In this document: positions 49,366 to 57,618 of the stretch, one piece after another
Numbering within the stretch: the first letter of the stretch is position 1
How the letters are laid out: each line of letters opens with the position of its first letter
DNA from: Paracoccaceae bacterium
GTDB taxonomy: Bacteria > Pseudomonadota > Alphaproteobacteria > Rhodobacterales > Rhodobacteraceae
Reading direction: 5' to 3'
Length of the DNA stretch: 64,000 bases
Assembly: GCA_026419405.1 (NCBI GenBank)
Contig: JANZZL010000120.1
Span: 1 to 64,000, forward strand
Notes under the pieces: generated by a model
Seen by the model: the letters and a program-made list of their open reading frames with translations, nothing else
What the model was told of the DNA's origin: nothing
Database searches by the model: none
Program-made: the position numbers and the translations under genes

Positions 49366-49447
49366 GGCGGATGCGGGCCGAGCGGGGGAGAAATCCCCGC
49401 CGGTCCGCCGGTTGTCCCGGAGCCGATCCGGGGTAAGGGCATCCGCC
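49366..49447 (+). promoter_or_regulatory. Folded leader RNA of rpsB-tsf
   Basis: A 9-bp helix, GGCGGATGC (49366-49374) with GCATCCGCC (49439-49447), encloses three hairpins: GCGGGG/CCCCGC (49382-49400), CCGG/CCGG (49400-49411) and CCCGGA/TCCGGG (49416-49432). A multi-branch junction of this kind is typical of r-protein leaders and riboswitches. The probable role is feedback control by ribosomal protein S2. I cannot assign it to a named RNA family. Confidence 0.6.
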
Positions 49448-49475
49448 GAGGCGCGAAACCGGAAAGGACAAAGGC

Positions 49476-50243
49476 ATGGCGCTCCCCGAGTTCACCCTGC
49501 GCCAGCTCCTCGAAGCTGGCGTGCACTTCGGCCACCAGACCCAGCGTTGGAACCCGCGCATGGCGCCGTACATCTACGGCGAGCGCAACGGCATCCACAT
49601 CATCGACCTGACCCAGACGGTCCCGATGCTCGATGCCGCGCTGCACGTGATCCGCGAGACCGTGGCCAAGGGCGGCCGCATCCTCTTCGTCGGCACCAAG
49701 CGGCAGGCCCAGAAGCCGATCGCCGAGGCCGCCGAGAAGTGCGCGCAGTACTACATGAACCACCGCTGGCTGGGCGGCACGCTGACCAACTGGAAGACGG
49801 TGAGCCAGTCGATCCAGCGCCTGAAGCAGATCGACGAGACGCTGGCGCACGGCGCCGAGGGCCTCACCAAGAAGGAGCGCCTCGGGATGGAGCGCGAGCA
49901 GCAGAAGCTGCAGGCCTCGCTCGGCGGCATCCGCGAGATGGGCGGGCTGCCGGATCTGCTGTTCGTCATCGACGTCAACAAGGAGGATCTGGCGATCCTC
50001 GAGGCGAAGAAGCTCGGCATCCCGGTCGTGGCGGTGGTCGATACCAACTGCTCGCCCGAGGGGGTGGACTACGTGATCCCCGGCAACGACGACGCGGCGC
50101 GCGCCATCGCCCTCTACTGCGACCTCGCGGCCCGCGCCGCGCTCGACGGCATGTCGGCGCAGCTCGGCGCTGCCGGCGTGGACATCGGCGCGCTCGAGGA
50201 GGCGCCGGTCGAGGAGGGCGTCGGCGAGGACGCCGAGGCCTGA
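49476..50243 (+). CDS. rpsB: 30S ribosomal protein S2
   Basis: S2 is a structural protein of the small subunit. The 255-residue product has [19 protein letters not shown] at the N terminus, the conserved [12 protein letters not shown] segment, and [18 protein letters not shown] with [25 protein letters not shown] short acidic tail follows. GGAAAGGA lies upstream of the ATG. It is followed by tsf, the usual bacterial pair, and preceded by a folded leader. Confidence 0.98.
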   Translation: MALPEFTLRQLLEAGVHFGHQTQRWNPRMAPYIYGERNGIHIIDLTQTVPMLDAALHVIRETVAKGGRILFVGTKRQAQKPIAEAAEKCAQYYMNHRWLGGTLTNWKTVSQSIQRLKQIDETLAHGAEGLTKKERLGMEREQQKLQASLGGIREMGGLPDLLFVIDVNKEDLAILEAKKLGIPVVAVVDTNCSPEGVDYVIPGNDDAARAIALYCDLAARAALDGMSAQLGAAGVDIGALEEAPVEEGVGEDAEA

Positions 50244-50269
50244 CCGGCCGCCGTCATCCCACCGATTCC

Positions 50270-50289
50270 GGGCGGGGCTATCCCCGCCC
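50270..50289 (+). promoter_or_regulatory. Hairpin between rpsB and tsf
   Basis: GGGCGGGG and CCCCGCCC form a perfect 8-bp stem with a 4-base loop in the 75-base gap. No T tract follows. It may lower read-through, act as a processing site or stabilise one part of the message, allowing different S2 and EF-Ts levels. Confidence 0.6.
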
Positions 50290-50318
50290 GCAACCGATCT
50301 TCCGCAAGGAGAGAGTTC

Positions 50319-51188
50319 ATGACGATCACCGCGAGCATGGTGAAGGAGCTGCGCGAGATGACCGGCGCCGGCATGATGGATGCCAAGAAGGCGCTGACCG
50401 AGACCGGGGGCGACATGCAGGCCGCGGTCGACTGGCTGCGGACCAAGGGGCTCGCCAAGGCCGCCAAGAAGTCGGGCCGCACGGCCGCCGAGGGGCTCGT
50501 CGGCGTCGCCGTCCGGGGCGGCACGGGGGTTGCCGTCGAGGTGAACTCCGAGACCGACTTCGTCGCCCGCAACCCGGACTTCCAGGCCATGGTGCGCGCC
50601 ATCGCCGAGGCCGCGCTTGGCGTGCACGACCTCGAGGCGCTGAAGGCCGCCCGGATCGGCGACAAGACGGTCGAGGAGACGCTGACCGAGGCGATCGCCC
50701 GGATCGGCGAGAACATGACCCTGCGCCGCATGGCCCGCATCGAGGGCGAGACGGTCGTTGCCTACGTGCACAACGCCGCGGCCGAGGGCATGGGCAAGAT
50801 CGGGGTGCTGGTGGCGCTGAAGGGCGGCGAGGCGATCGGCAGGCAGGTGGCGATGCATGTCGCCGCCGCGAGCCCGGCTGCGCTCTCGGCCGCCGACCTC
50901 GATCCCGCCGTGGTCGAGAAGGAGCGGCAGATCCAGATCGAGATCGCGCGCGAATCCGGCAAGCCGGAGGCGGTCATCGAGAAGATGATCGAAGGCCGCA
51001 TGAAGAAGTTCGCCGCCGAGGTCACGCTGCTCGGCCAGGCCTTCGTGGTGAACCCCGATCTGACGGTCGCCGAGGCGGCCCGGCAGGCGGGCGCCGAGAT
51101 CACCGGCTTCGTCCGCCTCGCGGTCGGCGAGGGGATCGAGAAGAAGCAGGAGGACTTCGCCGCCGAGGTGGCCAAGCTCGCCACCTGA
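50319..51188 (+). CDS. tsf: Elongation factor Ts
   Basis: EF-Ts is the nucleotide exchange factor for EF-Tu. The 289-residue product has the N-terminal UBA-like region [20 protein letters not shown], the EF-Tu-contacting core [15 protein letters not shown] with the TDF motif, and a C-terminal [26 protein letters not shown] precedes the ATG. A 10-bp hairpin 20 bases after the stop probably ends the operon. Confidence 0.97.
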   Translation: MTITASMVKELREMTGAGMMDAKKALTETGGDMQAAVDWLRTKGLAKAAKKSGRTAAEGLVGVAVRGGTGVAVEVNSETDFVARNPDFQAMVRAIAEAALGVHDLEALKAARIGDKTVEETLTEAIARIGENMTLRRMARIEGETVVAYVHNAAAEGMGKIGVLVALKGGEAIGRQVAMHVAAASPAALSAADLDPAVVEKERQIQIEIARESGKPEAVIEKMIEGRMKKFAAEVTLLGQAFVVNPDLTVAEAARQAGAEITGFVRLAVGEGIEKKQEDFAAEVAKLAT

Positions 51189-51208
51189 GCGCCGCGCGAG
51201 ACGGCAGC

Positions 51209-51234
51209 GGAGCGGCCCGGGGAAGGGCCGCTCC
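51209..51234 (+). terminator. Hairpin after tsf
   Basis: GGAGCGGCCC pairs perfectly with GGGCCGCTCC around a 6-base loop, 20 bases past the tsf stop. A U tract is missing, so it is probably a stabilising or Rho-assisted 3' end. Confidence 0.55.
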
Positions 51235-51496
51235 GGCCCCGAAAGCGCCGCCTCCGGGGATGAACAGGGACGCTTCGGGGTGCCGGCCGGGGCGGTGAGA
51301 ATGCGCCGCTCCGGCCAGCGTCCGGTTTCCCGGAATCGGCCCGTCTTGCCTGAAATTGCAAGCCGTTGCGGGCCGCTGTTCCATGGCCAATGCCACCACT
51401 CACGGAACGCGGCCAGTCTCGCACTTTACCCTGCGTAAGGGAAGTCAGGTTCTCCCGACCCGCCCTGGTGGTAAGGGTTCCGGACCGCTTTCGGCC
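51235..51496. other. Spacer between tsf and luxR genes
   Basis: The two genes are convergent. Apart from the tsf hairpin I see only short inverted repeats (for example ACCCT and AAGGG around 51428-51442) and no reading frame with a credible start. Confidence 0.4.
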
Positions 51497-52249
51497 TCAT
51501 TGCGGGACGACGAAGATCTGGTTCTGGAACGAGGCCTTGAGCACGGCCTGCGCGGTGGTCTCCACGTCGAGCGCCTCGCGCGCAAGCCGCAGGTGCTTCT
51601 CGACCGTGGCCGGCGTCAGCCCCATGATCGTCGCGATGTCCTGCGTGGTCTTGCCGTCGCCGACCCATTCCAGCGCCTCGCGCTGGCGCTCGGTGAGCGG
51701 TCGGCGCAACCCGCGATAGGGAAGGGTGGTGATCTTCAGGTGGGCGACGTTGGCCATCTGGAGGAGGAGGCGGCCGTGGCGTTCCCAGATCGCATCGGCC
51801 GCATCCTGGTCGATGTCGGCGCGCGCGGTGAGCGCCAGCCCGCCCTTGGCCCGCGGCGAGGTCGCGGGGAAGCTGATGGCGATGCCGGCCGTCACGCCCA
51901 TGCGCTGGTTGAACTCGGCCACCATCCTTTCCCGCGGCGTCAGATGCTCGCTGTTCTCGCGGATCCGGCGCCAGGAGCAGGCGCCGACGTTCTCGGCTGC
52001 CCAGCGCACCATCGGCGCATCGGCATAGAGCCGGTCGCCGATGAACCGGTCGGTATAGGCGCGGTCGTGGTTCGTCAGGATCAGCAGGTCCTCGGGGTCG
52101 CCGAAGGAATTGGCCGTGCGGAACCGGGTGAACCCGTAGAGCAGCCGGTCGAAGCCGTAGTCGCCCATGACGCGGGTCAGCTCGCCCCAGACAACCTCGA
52201 TCGTTCCGGCGCTGGTGACTCGTTCGAGAAAGTCGACGATGTCGGTCAT
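51497..52249 (-). CDS. LuxR-family regulator with autoinducer-binding domain
   Basis: The 250-residue product has an N-terminal autoinducer-binding domain, with DRFIGDRLYADAPMVRWA in the place of the conserved Tyr/Asp/Trp pocket. A C-terminal LuxR HTH (LTERQREALEWVGDGKTTQDIA... and ATVEKHLRLAREAL) follows. CTGGAG precedes the ATG. No luxI-type synthase lies in the window, so it is an orphan or solo receptor here. The ligand may be an N-acyl homoserine lactone made by the cell or by neighbours. Upstream are two direct repeats that could be binding sites. Confidence 0.9.
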   Translation of the reverse strand: MTDIVDFLERVTSAGTIEVVWGELTRVMGDYGFDRLLYGFTRFRTANSFGDPEDLLILTNHDRAYTDRFIGDRLYADAPMVRWAAENVGACSWRRIRENSEHLTPRERMVAEFNQRMGVTAGIAISFPATSPRAKGGLALTARADIDQDAADAIWERHGRLLLQMANVAHLKITTLPYRGLRRPLTERQREALEWVGDGKTTQDIATIMGLTPATVEKHLRLAREALDVETTAQAVLKASFQNQIFVVPQ

Positions 52250-52373
52250 CGCAGTCGCTCCAGGTCAGAGCGGCGCCGGCTTCGCCCGCCGGACGCCCTC
52301 GGTGCTGTTCGCACCACAGCCGGAGCGGGCCGGTTCGGCATGCTCTGGTAGGCCTCAATGGCGCAAGGATACC

Positions 52374-52414
52374 GCTAACGTCAAGTGGACCGATGGCGCT
52401 GACGTCAAGCGGAC
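52374..52414. repeat. 17-base direct repeat upstream of luxR
   Basis: GCTAACGTCAAGTGGAC and GCTGACGTCAAGCGGAC differ at two positions and are spaced 24 bases apart. Each contains ACGTCAAG. The second includes the palindrome TGACGTCA. They lie 125-165 bases before the luxR start. Confidence 0.6.
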
Positions 52415-52588
52415 GCGCCGGCGATGGCGCGGCGGCGACAGGCGAGACCGGCTGCGCCTTGCCGGTCCGCGCCCGCACGCCGATCCGGATTCTGAAGAGG
52501 TTCGCGCAACGCTCTGGAAACGCGAGAGGATCCTGACGTGCTCCTCGAGGTCTCCGGCCGGCGGAAACGCCCTCCCGGGTCAGTCCAG

Positions 52589-52616
52589 GATTTACATAAT
52601 ATGTCTTATCCGCGTT
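52589..52616 (-). other. dif-like XerC/XerD recombination site (candidate)
   Basis: On the minus strand the 28-mer is AACGCGGATAA-GACATA-TTATGTAAATC. It has the 11-6-11 layout of dif, with an XerC-like left arm (xxCGCGxATAA) and an XerD-like right arm (TTATGTAAA, against TTATGTTAA in E. coli). It is the most AT-rich spot of its region and lies between genes. A promoter element is the alternative. Confidence 0.4.
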
Positions 52617-52648
52617 TGACGTGCGGTGCCGCGGGGTCGCCCCGGATC

Positions 52649-53344
52649 CTACCCCAGCGCGTAGCCGGCGCCGCGCACGGTGCGGATCGGGTCCTCGCCG
52701 CCATGCCGGCCGAGGGCCTTGCGCAGACGGCCGACGTGAACATCGACCGTCCGCGTGTCGAGGAAGGCCTCGCGGCCCCAGACCCGGTCGAGAAGCTGCT
52801 CGCGCGTCCAGACGCGCCCCGGCTTCTCCATCAGCGTGGCGAGCAGCCGGAACTCGGTCGGGCCGAGCTTCAGCTCGCGGTCGCCGCGGGTGACGCGGTG
52901 GGTCTCGGCGTCGAGCCGGATGTCCTCGAAGACGAGCACCTCGCCCACGCTCGCCGGGCGCGACCGGCGCAGCTGCGCGCGGACCCGCGCCATCAGCTCG
53001 ACGATGGAATAGGGCTTGACCACGTAGTCATCCGCCCCGGTCTCGAGCCCCCGCACCCGATCGACCTCCTCGGAGCGCGCCGAGAGCATGATGATCGGCA
53101 CGCCCCGGGTCTCGGGCTTGAGCTTCAGCCGGCGGCAGACCTCGATGCCCGAGACATGCGGCAGCATCCAGTCGAGCACGATCACGTCGGGCGGCATCTC
53201 GGCCACGCGGTCGAGCGCCTCCTCGCCGTCGGCCGCGCGCGAGACGTCGAAGCCCTCGGCCTCGAGATTGTAGGCCAGGACCTCGCGCTGCGCCTCCTCG
53301 TCCTCGACGACGAGCACCAGGGGTGCGCGGGACGGAGCCATCAT
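52649..53344 (-). CDS. phoB: Phosphate response regulator PhoB
   Basis: PhoB is an OmpR-type regulator that binds PHO boxes when phosphate is scarce. The 231-residue protein has a receiver domain (Glu14, Asp15, phospho-acceptor Asp58, Lys109 region in YVVKPYS) and a winged-helix DNA-binding domain (LKLGPTEFRLLATLMEKPG, RTVDVHVGRLRKALG). The ATG at 53344 overlaps the phoU stop. It is the last gene of the phoR-pst-phoU-phoB cluster and can feed back on the PHO boxes upstream of pstS. Confidence 0.96.
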   Translation of the reverse strand: MMAPSRAPLVLVVEDEEAQREVLAYNLEAEGFDVSRAADGEEALDRVAEMPPDVIVLDWMLPHVSGIEVCRRLKLKPETRGVPIIMLSARSEEVDRVRGLETGADDYVVKPYSIVELMARVRAQLRRSRPASVGEVLVFEDIRLDAETHRVTRGDRELKLGPTEFRLLATLMEKPGRVWTREQLLDRVWGREAFLDTRTVDVHVGRLRKALGRHGGEDPIRTVRGAGYALG

Positions 53345-54078
53345 TCGTCCTCCTCGCCGTCGGTGACAAGGGAGGTCCGGTCGCCCTTCGGCCGGCTCTC
53401 CTCGGGCAGATGCCCGGTGACCACGTAGATCACCTGCTCGGCGATCGAGGTCACGTGGTCGCCCATGCGCTCCAGGTTCTTGGCGATGAAGTGCAGGTGC
53501 ATGCAGGCGGTGATGTTCCGCGGGTCCTCCATCATGTGGGTGAGGAACTCGCGGAACAGCGCGTTGTACATCTGGTCGACGTCCCGGTCGCGGATGCGCA
53601 CGTCCATTGCCAGCTCCGCATCGCGGGTGGCGTAGCTGTCGAGCGCATCCTTCAGCATCTCGGCCACGGCCTTCGCCATCCGCCGGAGCGCGCCGCCCGA
53701 GTCGCCCACGGGCGCCATCTGCACCAGCACCGAGGTCCGCTTGGCGAGGTTCTTGGCGTAGTCGCCGATCCGCTCGAGGTTGGTGCTGATCTTGAGCACG
53801 CTGAGCAGCACGCGCAGGTCCGAGGCCGTCGGCGCGCGCAGCGCGATCACCCGCGCGGCCTCCTCGTTCACCAGTTCCTCGAGCTCGTCGATCTGGCGGT
53901 CCTCCTTGCGGACGCGCTCGGCCAGTTCCTCGTCGCGCATCTCGAGCGAGGTGGCCGCGTCGATGATCGCCGCCTCGACCAGGCCACCCATCTTCATGAT
54001 GAGGGCCTGGACGGCCTCCAGATCCCGGTCGAAGGCCGAGAGGATATGCTGTTCGCTCGGCACCTTGCCCTCCATCAT
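53341..54078 (-). CDS. phoU: Phosphate signalling protein PhoU
   Basis: PhoU couples the PstSCAB transporter to PhoR and shuts off signalling when phosphate is sufficient. The 245-residue helical protein shows the two PhoU repeats with metal-binding motifs ([18 protein letters not shown] and [18 protein letters not shown]). The ATG at 54078 overlaps the pstB stop. An acidic tail (DGEEDE) ends it. Confidence 0.96.
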   Translation of the reverse strand: MMEGKVPSEQHILSAFDRDLEAVQALIMKMGGLVEAAIIDAATSLEMRDEELAERVRKEDRQIDELEELVNEEAARVIALRAPTASDLRVLLSVLKISTNLERIGDYAKNLAKRTSVLVQMAPVGDSGGALRRMAKAVAEMLKDALDSYATRDAELAMDVRIRDRDVDQMYNALFREFLTHMMEDPRNITACMHLHFIAKNLERMGDHVTSIAEQVIYVVTGHLPEESRPKGDRTSLVTDGEEDE

Positions 54079-54872
54079 CCGATCCTCCCCGTGATGTAGC
54101 TCTCGGTCCTGGGATCCCTGGGATTGGTGAAAACCTGTCCGGTCTCGCCGTATTCGACGAGGTTGCCGAGGTGGAAGAAGGCGGTGCGCTGGCTGACGCG
54201 CGCGGCCTGCTGCATCGAGTGGGTGACGATCACCACCGAGAAGTTGGCGCGCAGCTCGTCGATCAGCTCCTCGACCTGGGCGGTCGCGATCGGGTCGAGC
54301 GCCGAGCAGGGTTCGTCCATCAGCAGCACCTCGGGCGAGGTGGCGATGGCCCGCGCGATGCACAGCCGCTGCTGCTGGCCGCCCGACAGCCCCGTGCCGG
54401 GCTGGTCGAGCCGGTCCTTGGCCTCGTTCCACAGCGCCGCGCGGCGCAGCGACTTCTCGACGATCTCGTCGAGATCGGCCTTGCTGCGCGCCAGCCCGTG
54501 GATCCTGGGGCCGTAGGCGACGTTGTCGTAGATCGATTTCGGGAACGGGTTCGGCTTCTGGAACACCATCCCCACCTGGGCGCGGAGCTGCACCGGGTCG
54601 ACGCTGCGGTCGTAGATGTCCTGCCCGTCGAGCCGGATCGACCCGGTGACCCGGCAGTTGTCGATCGTGTCGTTCATCCGGTTGAGGCAGCGCAGGAAGG
54701 TGGACTTGCCGCAGCCCGAGGGGCCGATGAAGGCCGTCACCGTCTTGTCGAGGATGTCGACGTCCACGTCCTTGATGGCGTGGGACTCGCCATAGTAGAC
54801 GTTCACGCCCCTTGCCTGGATCTTGACCTCGTCGGTTCCCACAAGCCTCTCCGTCAGTCGAAGGTCTTCCAT
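54075..54872 (-). CDS. pstB: Phosphate ABC transporter ATP-binding protein
   Basis: PstB is the ATPase of the high-affinity phosphate importer. The 265-residue protein has Walker [10 protein letters not shown], the Q loop [10 protein letters not shown], the signature [14 protein letters not shown] and Walker [15 protein letters not shown] chose the ATG at 54872, which has AGGGA 8 bases upstream. A GTG at 54893 overlapping the pstA stop would add seven residues and cannot be excluded. Confidence 0.96.
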   Translation of the reverse strand: MEDLRLTERLVGTDEVKIQARGVNVYYGESHAIKDVDVDILDKTVTAFIGPSGCGKSTFLRCLNRMNDTIDNCRVTGSIRLDGQDIYDRSVDPVQLRAQVGMVFQKPNPFPKSIYDNVAYGPRIHGLARSKADLDEIVEKSLRRAALWNEAKDRLDQPGTGLSGGQQQRLCIARAIATSPEVLLMDEPCSALDPIATAQVEELIDELRANFSVVIVTHSMQQAARVSQRTAFFHLGNLVEYGETGQVFTNPRDPRTESYITGRIG

Positions 54873-54886
54873 CGTTTCCGTCCCTT

Positions 54887-56149
54887 CTACCACCGGCGCT
54901 CGAACCGGTTGCGCAGATAGATTGCGAGCGCGTTCATCAGCACCAGGAACCCGAGCAGCACCAGGATCGCCGCCGAAGTCCGGCTGACGAAGCCGCGTTC
55001 CGGGCTGTCGGCCCAGATGAAGATCTGCGTCGGCAGGGCCGTCGCGCTGTCGAACGGGGTCGAGGGCGCGGCGGTGATGAAGGCGTTCATGCCGATCAGC
55101 AGCAGCGGCGCGGTCTCGCCGAGCGCCTGGGCAAGGCCGATGATCGTGCCGGTCAGGATCCCCGGCATGGCGAGCGGCAGGACATGGTGGAACACCACCT
55201 GCTGCTTCGAGGCCCCTACCCCGAGCGCGGCCTCGCGGATCGAGGGCGGCACCGCCTTAAGGGCCGCGCGCGTGGCGATGATGATCGTCGGCAGCGTCAT
55301 CAGCGCCAGCGTCAGGCCGCCGACGAAGGGCGCGCCCCGCGGCAGGCCGAACCAGTTGAGGAAGACCGCGAGCGCGAGCAGCCCGAACACCACCGAGGGC
55401 ACCGCCGCGAGGTTGTTGATGTTGATCTCGATGAAGTCGCTGAGCCGGTTCTTCCTGGCGAATTCCTCGAGGTAGATCGCCGCCCCGATGCCGATCGGGA
55501 ACGAGATCAGGAAGCAGGTGAGCAGCGCGTAGAACGACCCGATGATCGCCCCCTTCAGCCCCGCGAGCTCGGGGAACCGCGAGTCGGCATTGACGAACAG
55601 GGCGGTGTTGAAGGGCCGCGAGATCAGCCCCGCCTCGCTGAGCCGGTCGAAGGCCGCGATCCCGGCATCGCTCACCCGCCGGAGCGCCTCGGGCGTCTCG
55701 CGGTCGATCAGGCCCTTGGCGAGCTGGTCGTAGGGATCCGAGACCGGCACGCGGATGCTGAAGGTCTGCCCGATCAGGTCGGGATTGGCGGCCACATGGC
55801 TTTCGATGATGTACTGCGCGCCGCTGGAGAGGATGCGCGAGGCTTCGCGCTTCTGCGCCTCGTCGGCGCCCTCGAACAGCGCCTCGATCGCGCCGCGGGT
55901 GGCGGCCCGGAAGCTCGGCGTCTCGTCGCCCGGCGGCAGCGTGACCTGCAGCGTCACATGCGTCTGGGTGAAGGCCCGGAAGCCCGTGATCACCAGCGAG
56001 GCGAGCAGCGTCAGCAGCATCGCGAAGGCGATGGTGATGGCGACCAGCCCGGCCGCCTTCAGCCAGAGTTCCCCGCGGCGGCGGCGCCGCACGTTCTCGC
56101 GGCTGGCCTCCGAGGTCCAGCCCCCTGCGGCGATGTCGATGTCGGCCAT
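54887..56149 (-). CDS. pstA: Phosphate ABC transporter permease PstA
   Basis: PstA is one of two inner-membrane channel subunits. The 420-residue protein is longer than E. coli PstA (about 296). A first membrane segment (about 30-55) is followed by an N-terminal periplasmic extension of about 150 residues (DUF3333-type). The six-helix permease core then follows, with the EAA-like loop [23 protein letters not shown]. It starts 10 bases after the pstC stop. Confidence 0.95.
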   Translation of the reverse strand: MADIDIAAGGWTSEASRENVRRRRRGELWLKAAGLVAITIAFAMLLTLLASLVITGFRAFTQTHVTLQVTLPPGDETPSFRAATRGAIEALFEGADEAQKREASRILSSGAQYIIESHVAANPDLIGQTFSIRVPVSDPYDQLAKGLIDRETPEALRRVSDAGIAAFDRLSEAGLISRPFNTALFVNADSRFPELAGLKGAIIGSFYALLTCFLISFPIGIGAAIYLEEFARKNRLSDFIEININNLAAVPSVVFGLLALAVFLNWFGLPRGAPFVGGLTLALMTLPTIIIATRAALKAVPPSIREAALGVGASKQQVVFHHVLPLAMPGILTGTIIGLAQALGETAPLLLIGMNAFITAAPSTPFDSATALPTQIFIWADSPERGFVSRTSAAILVLLGFLVLMNALAIYLRNRFERRW

Positions 56150-56159
56150 GGCTGCGTCC

Positions 56160-57536
56160 TCAGTCGTAGAGCTCGCGGTACTTCCGCACGATGCGGAGCG
56201 CGAGGATGTTGATCCCGAGCGTGACGATGAACAGCATCATGCCCAGCGCGAAGGCGGCCAGCGTCTTGGGGTTGTCGAACGACGTGTCGCCGATCAGCAG
56301 CGTCACGATCTGCACCGTCACCGTGGTCACGCTGTCGAGCGGGTTGATCGTCATCGTCGCGATGAGGCCCGCCGCCATGACGACGATCATCGTCTCGCCG
56401 ATGGCGCGGCTGACGGCGAGCAGGATGCCCCCGACGATGCCAGGGATCGCGGCCGGGAACAGCACCTTGAGCATGGTCTCGCCCCGTGTCGCCCCGAGCG
56501 CGAGCGAGCCGTCGCGCAGCGCGCGCGGCACGGCGGCCAGCGCGTCGTCGGTGAAGGACGAGATGAAGGGGATCAGCATGATCGCCATCACGCTGCCCGC
56601 CGCCAGCGCGGTGTTCGGCGAGATCGGAATGCCGAACTCGGCGCCCGCCGCACGCAGGGCCGGCGCCACGGTCAGCACGGCGAAGAAGCCGTAGACCACG
56701 GTCGGCACGCCGGCGAGGATCTCGAGCACCGGCTTGACCACGGCGCGCATGCGCCGCGAGGCGAACTCGTTGAGGTAGATCGCCGAGAACAGCCCGATCG
56801 GCACCGAGACGGCCAGGGCGATGACGGTGATCACCACCGTGCCGAGGATGACCGGAAGCCAGCCGAAGGCCCCTGCCCCGGCGATCTGGTCGGCCCGGAT
56901 CGGGATCTGCGGCTCCCAGTTCGTGCCGAACAGGAACTCGGTGATCGGAACCAGCCGGAAGAACTGCCAGCTTTCGTAGATCAGCGACAGCACGATCCCC
57001 ACGGTGGTGAAGATCGCGACCGTCGAGCAGAAGACGAGGATGCCGAGCACCATCCGCTCCACGCCGTGGCGGGCGCGGAACTCGGGCGCCACGGTGCGCC
57101 GGGCGAGGAACAGCAGGACCACCGACAGCGCCGCCACCGTCACCACGAGCAGCGTGCCCGAGGTCGCGCGCAGCCGGACAAGGCGTTCGGCCGCCTCGAG
57201 CTTCCAGGGTTCGGGCGTGCCGAAGACCTGACCGGCCGCGATCGACTGGATCTCGGCGGCGATCAGGCTGACCTCGCCCTTGCCCAGGCCGTCGAGCACG
57301 CCCTCGGGCAGGCCGCCCATGACGAGGGCCGAGATCACCGGCCCCTGGAACAGCAGCCACAGCAGGATGACGAGGAACACCGGCAGGAGGACGACGAGCG
57401 CCGCGAAGCCGCCGTGGAAGGTGGCGAGCGAGTGCAGGCGTTCGCCCCGTCGGGCGAGGCTCGCGGCAGCGGCCCGGTTCAGCATGTAGGCGGCGACCGT
57501 GGCCGCGAAGAGAAGCGCGAAGGCGAAGAGGGTCAT
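56160..57536 (-). CDS. pstC: Phosphate ABC transporter permease PstC
   Basis: PstC is the second channel subunit. The 458-residue protein has two extra N-terminal membrane segments and a periplasmic stretch before the permease core. The core includes FLFGTNWEPQIP, AIYLNEFASRRMR and the coupling loop SLALGATRGETMLKVLFPAAIPG. The ATG at 57536 has no obvious ribosome-binding site. The 82-base gap from pstS contains a 12-bp perfect hairpin. Confidence 0.95.
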   Translation of the reverse strand: MTLFAFALLFAATVAAYMLNRAAAASLARRGERLHSLATFHGGFAALVVLLPVFLVILLWLLFQGPVISALVMGGLPEGVLDGLGKGEVSLIAAEIQSIAAGQVFGTPEPWKLEAAERLVRLRATSGTLLVVTVAALSVVLLFLARRTVAPEFRARHGVERMVLGILVFCSTVAIFTTVGIVLSLIYESWQFFRLVPITEFLFGTNWEPQIPIRADQIAGAGAFGWLPVILGTVVITVIALAVSVPIGLFSAIYLNEFASRRMRAVVKPVLEILAGVPTVVYGFFAVLTVAPALRAAGAEFGIPISPNTALAAGSVMAIMLIPFISSFTDDALAAVPRALRDGSLALGATRGETMLKVLFPAAIPGIVGGILLAVSRAIGETMIVVMAAGLIATMTINPLDSVTTVTVQIVTLLIGDTSFDNPKTLAAFALGMMLFIVTLGINILALRIVRKYRELYD

Positions 57537-57581
57537 GACGGTGGCAGCCGCGATGCGCGCGGGGCGCGCGCTGGGGTGGGA

Positions 57582-57610
57582 ACGGCGCCGGGGTCGGCCC
57601 CCGGCGCCGT
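57582..57610 (-). promoter_or_regulatory. Strong hairpin in the pstS-pstC gap
   Basis: ACGGCGCCGGGG and CCCCGGCGCCGT form a perfect 12-bp stem around 5 bases, right after the pstS stop (57619). There is no T tract. Such a hairpin would protect the pstS message end and reduce read-through, giving much more PstS than PstCAB. Confidence 0.65.
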
Positions 57611-57618
57611 CCGGAGGA

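Larger units (their letters stand above)
52250..52648. other. 399-base gap with direct repeats and a dif-like site
   Basis: No protein gene is credible here. It holds a 17-base direct repeat (52374-52390 and 52398-52414) and an AT-rich 28-base site (52589-52616). It separates the phoB stop from the luxR start on the same strand, so it must contain the luxR promoter. Confidence 0.5.

Noticed and set aside
49366-49447. FMN (RFN) or cobalamin riboswitch
   Set aside because: A few words (GAGAAAT, CCGGAGCCGA) recall RFN, but the full set of conserved loops is missing and the downstream gene is rpsB, not riboflavin or B12 metabolism. I kept only an unassigned leader.
51420-51485. tRNA-like fragment (GGTGGTAAGGGTTCC)
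   Set aside because: No cloverleaf, anticodon stem or acceptor stem can be formed around it.
52167-52619. Plus-strand open frame over the luxR-phoB gap
   Set aside because: It starts inside luxR antisense, has no ribosome-binding site and shows no conserved pattern; the gap is better read as regulatory DNA.
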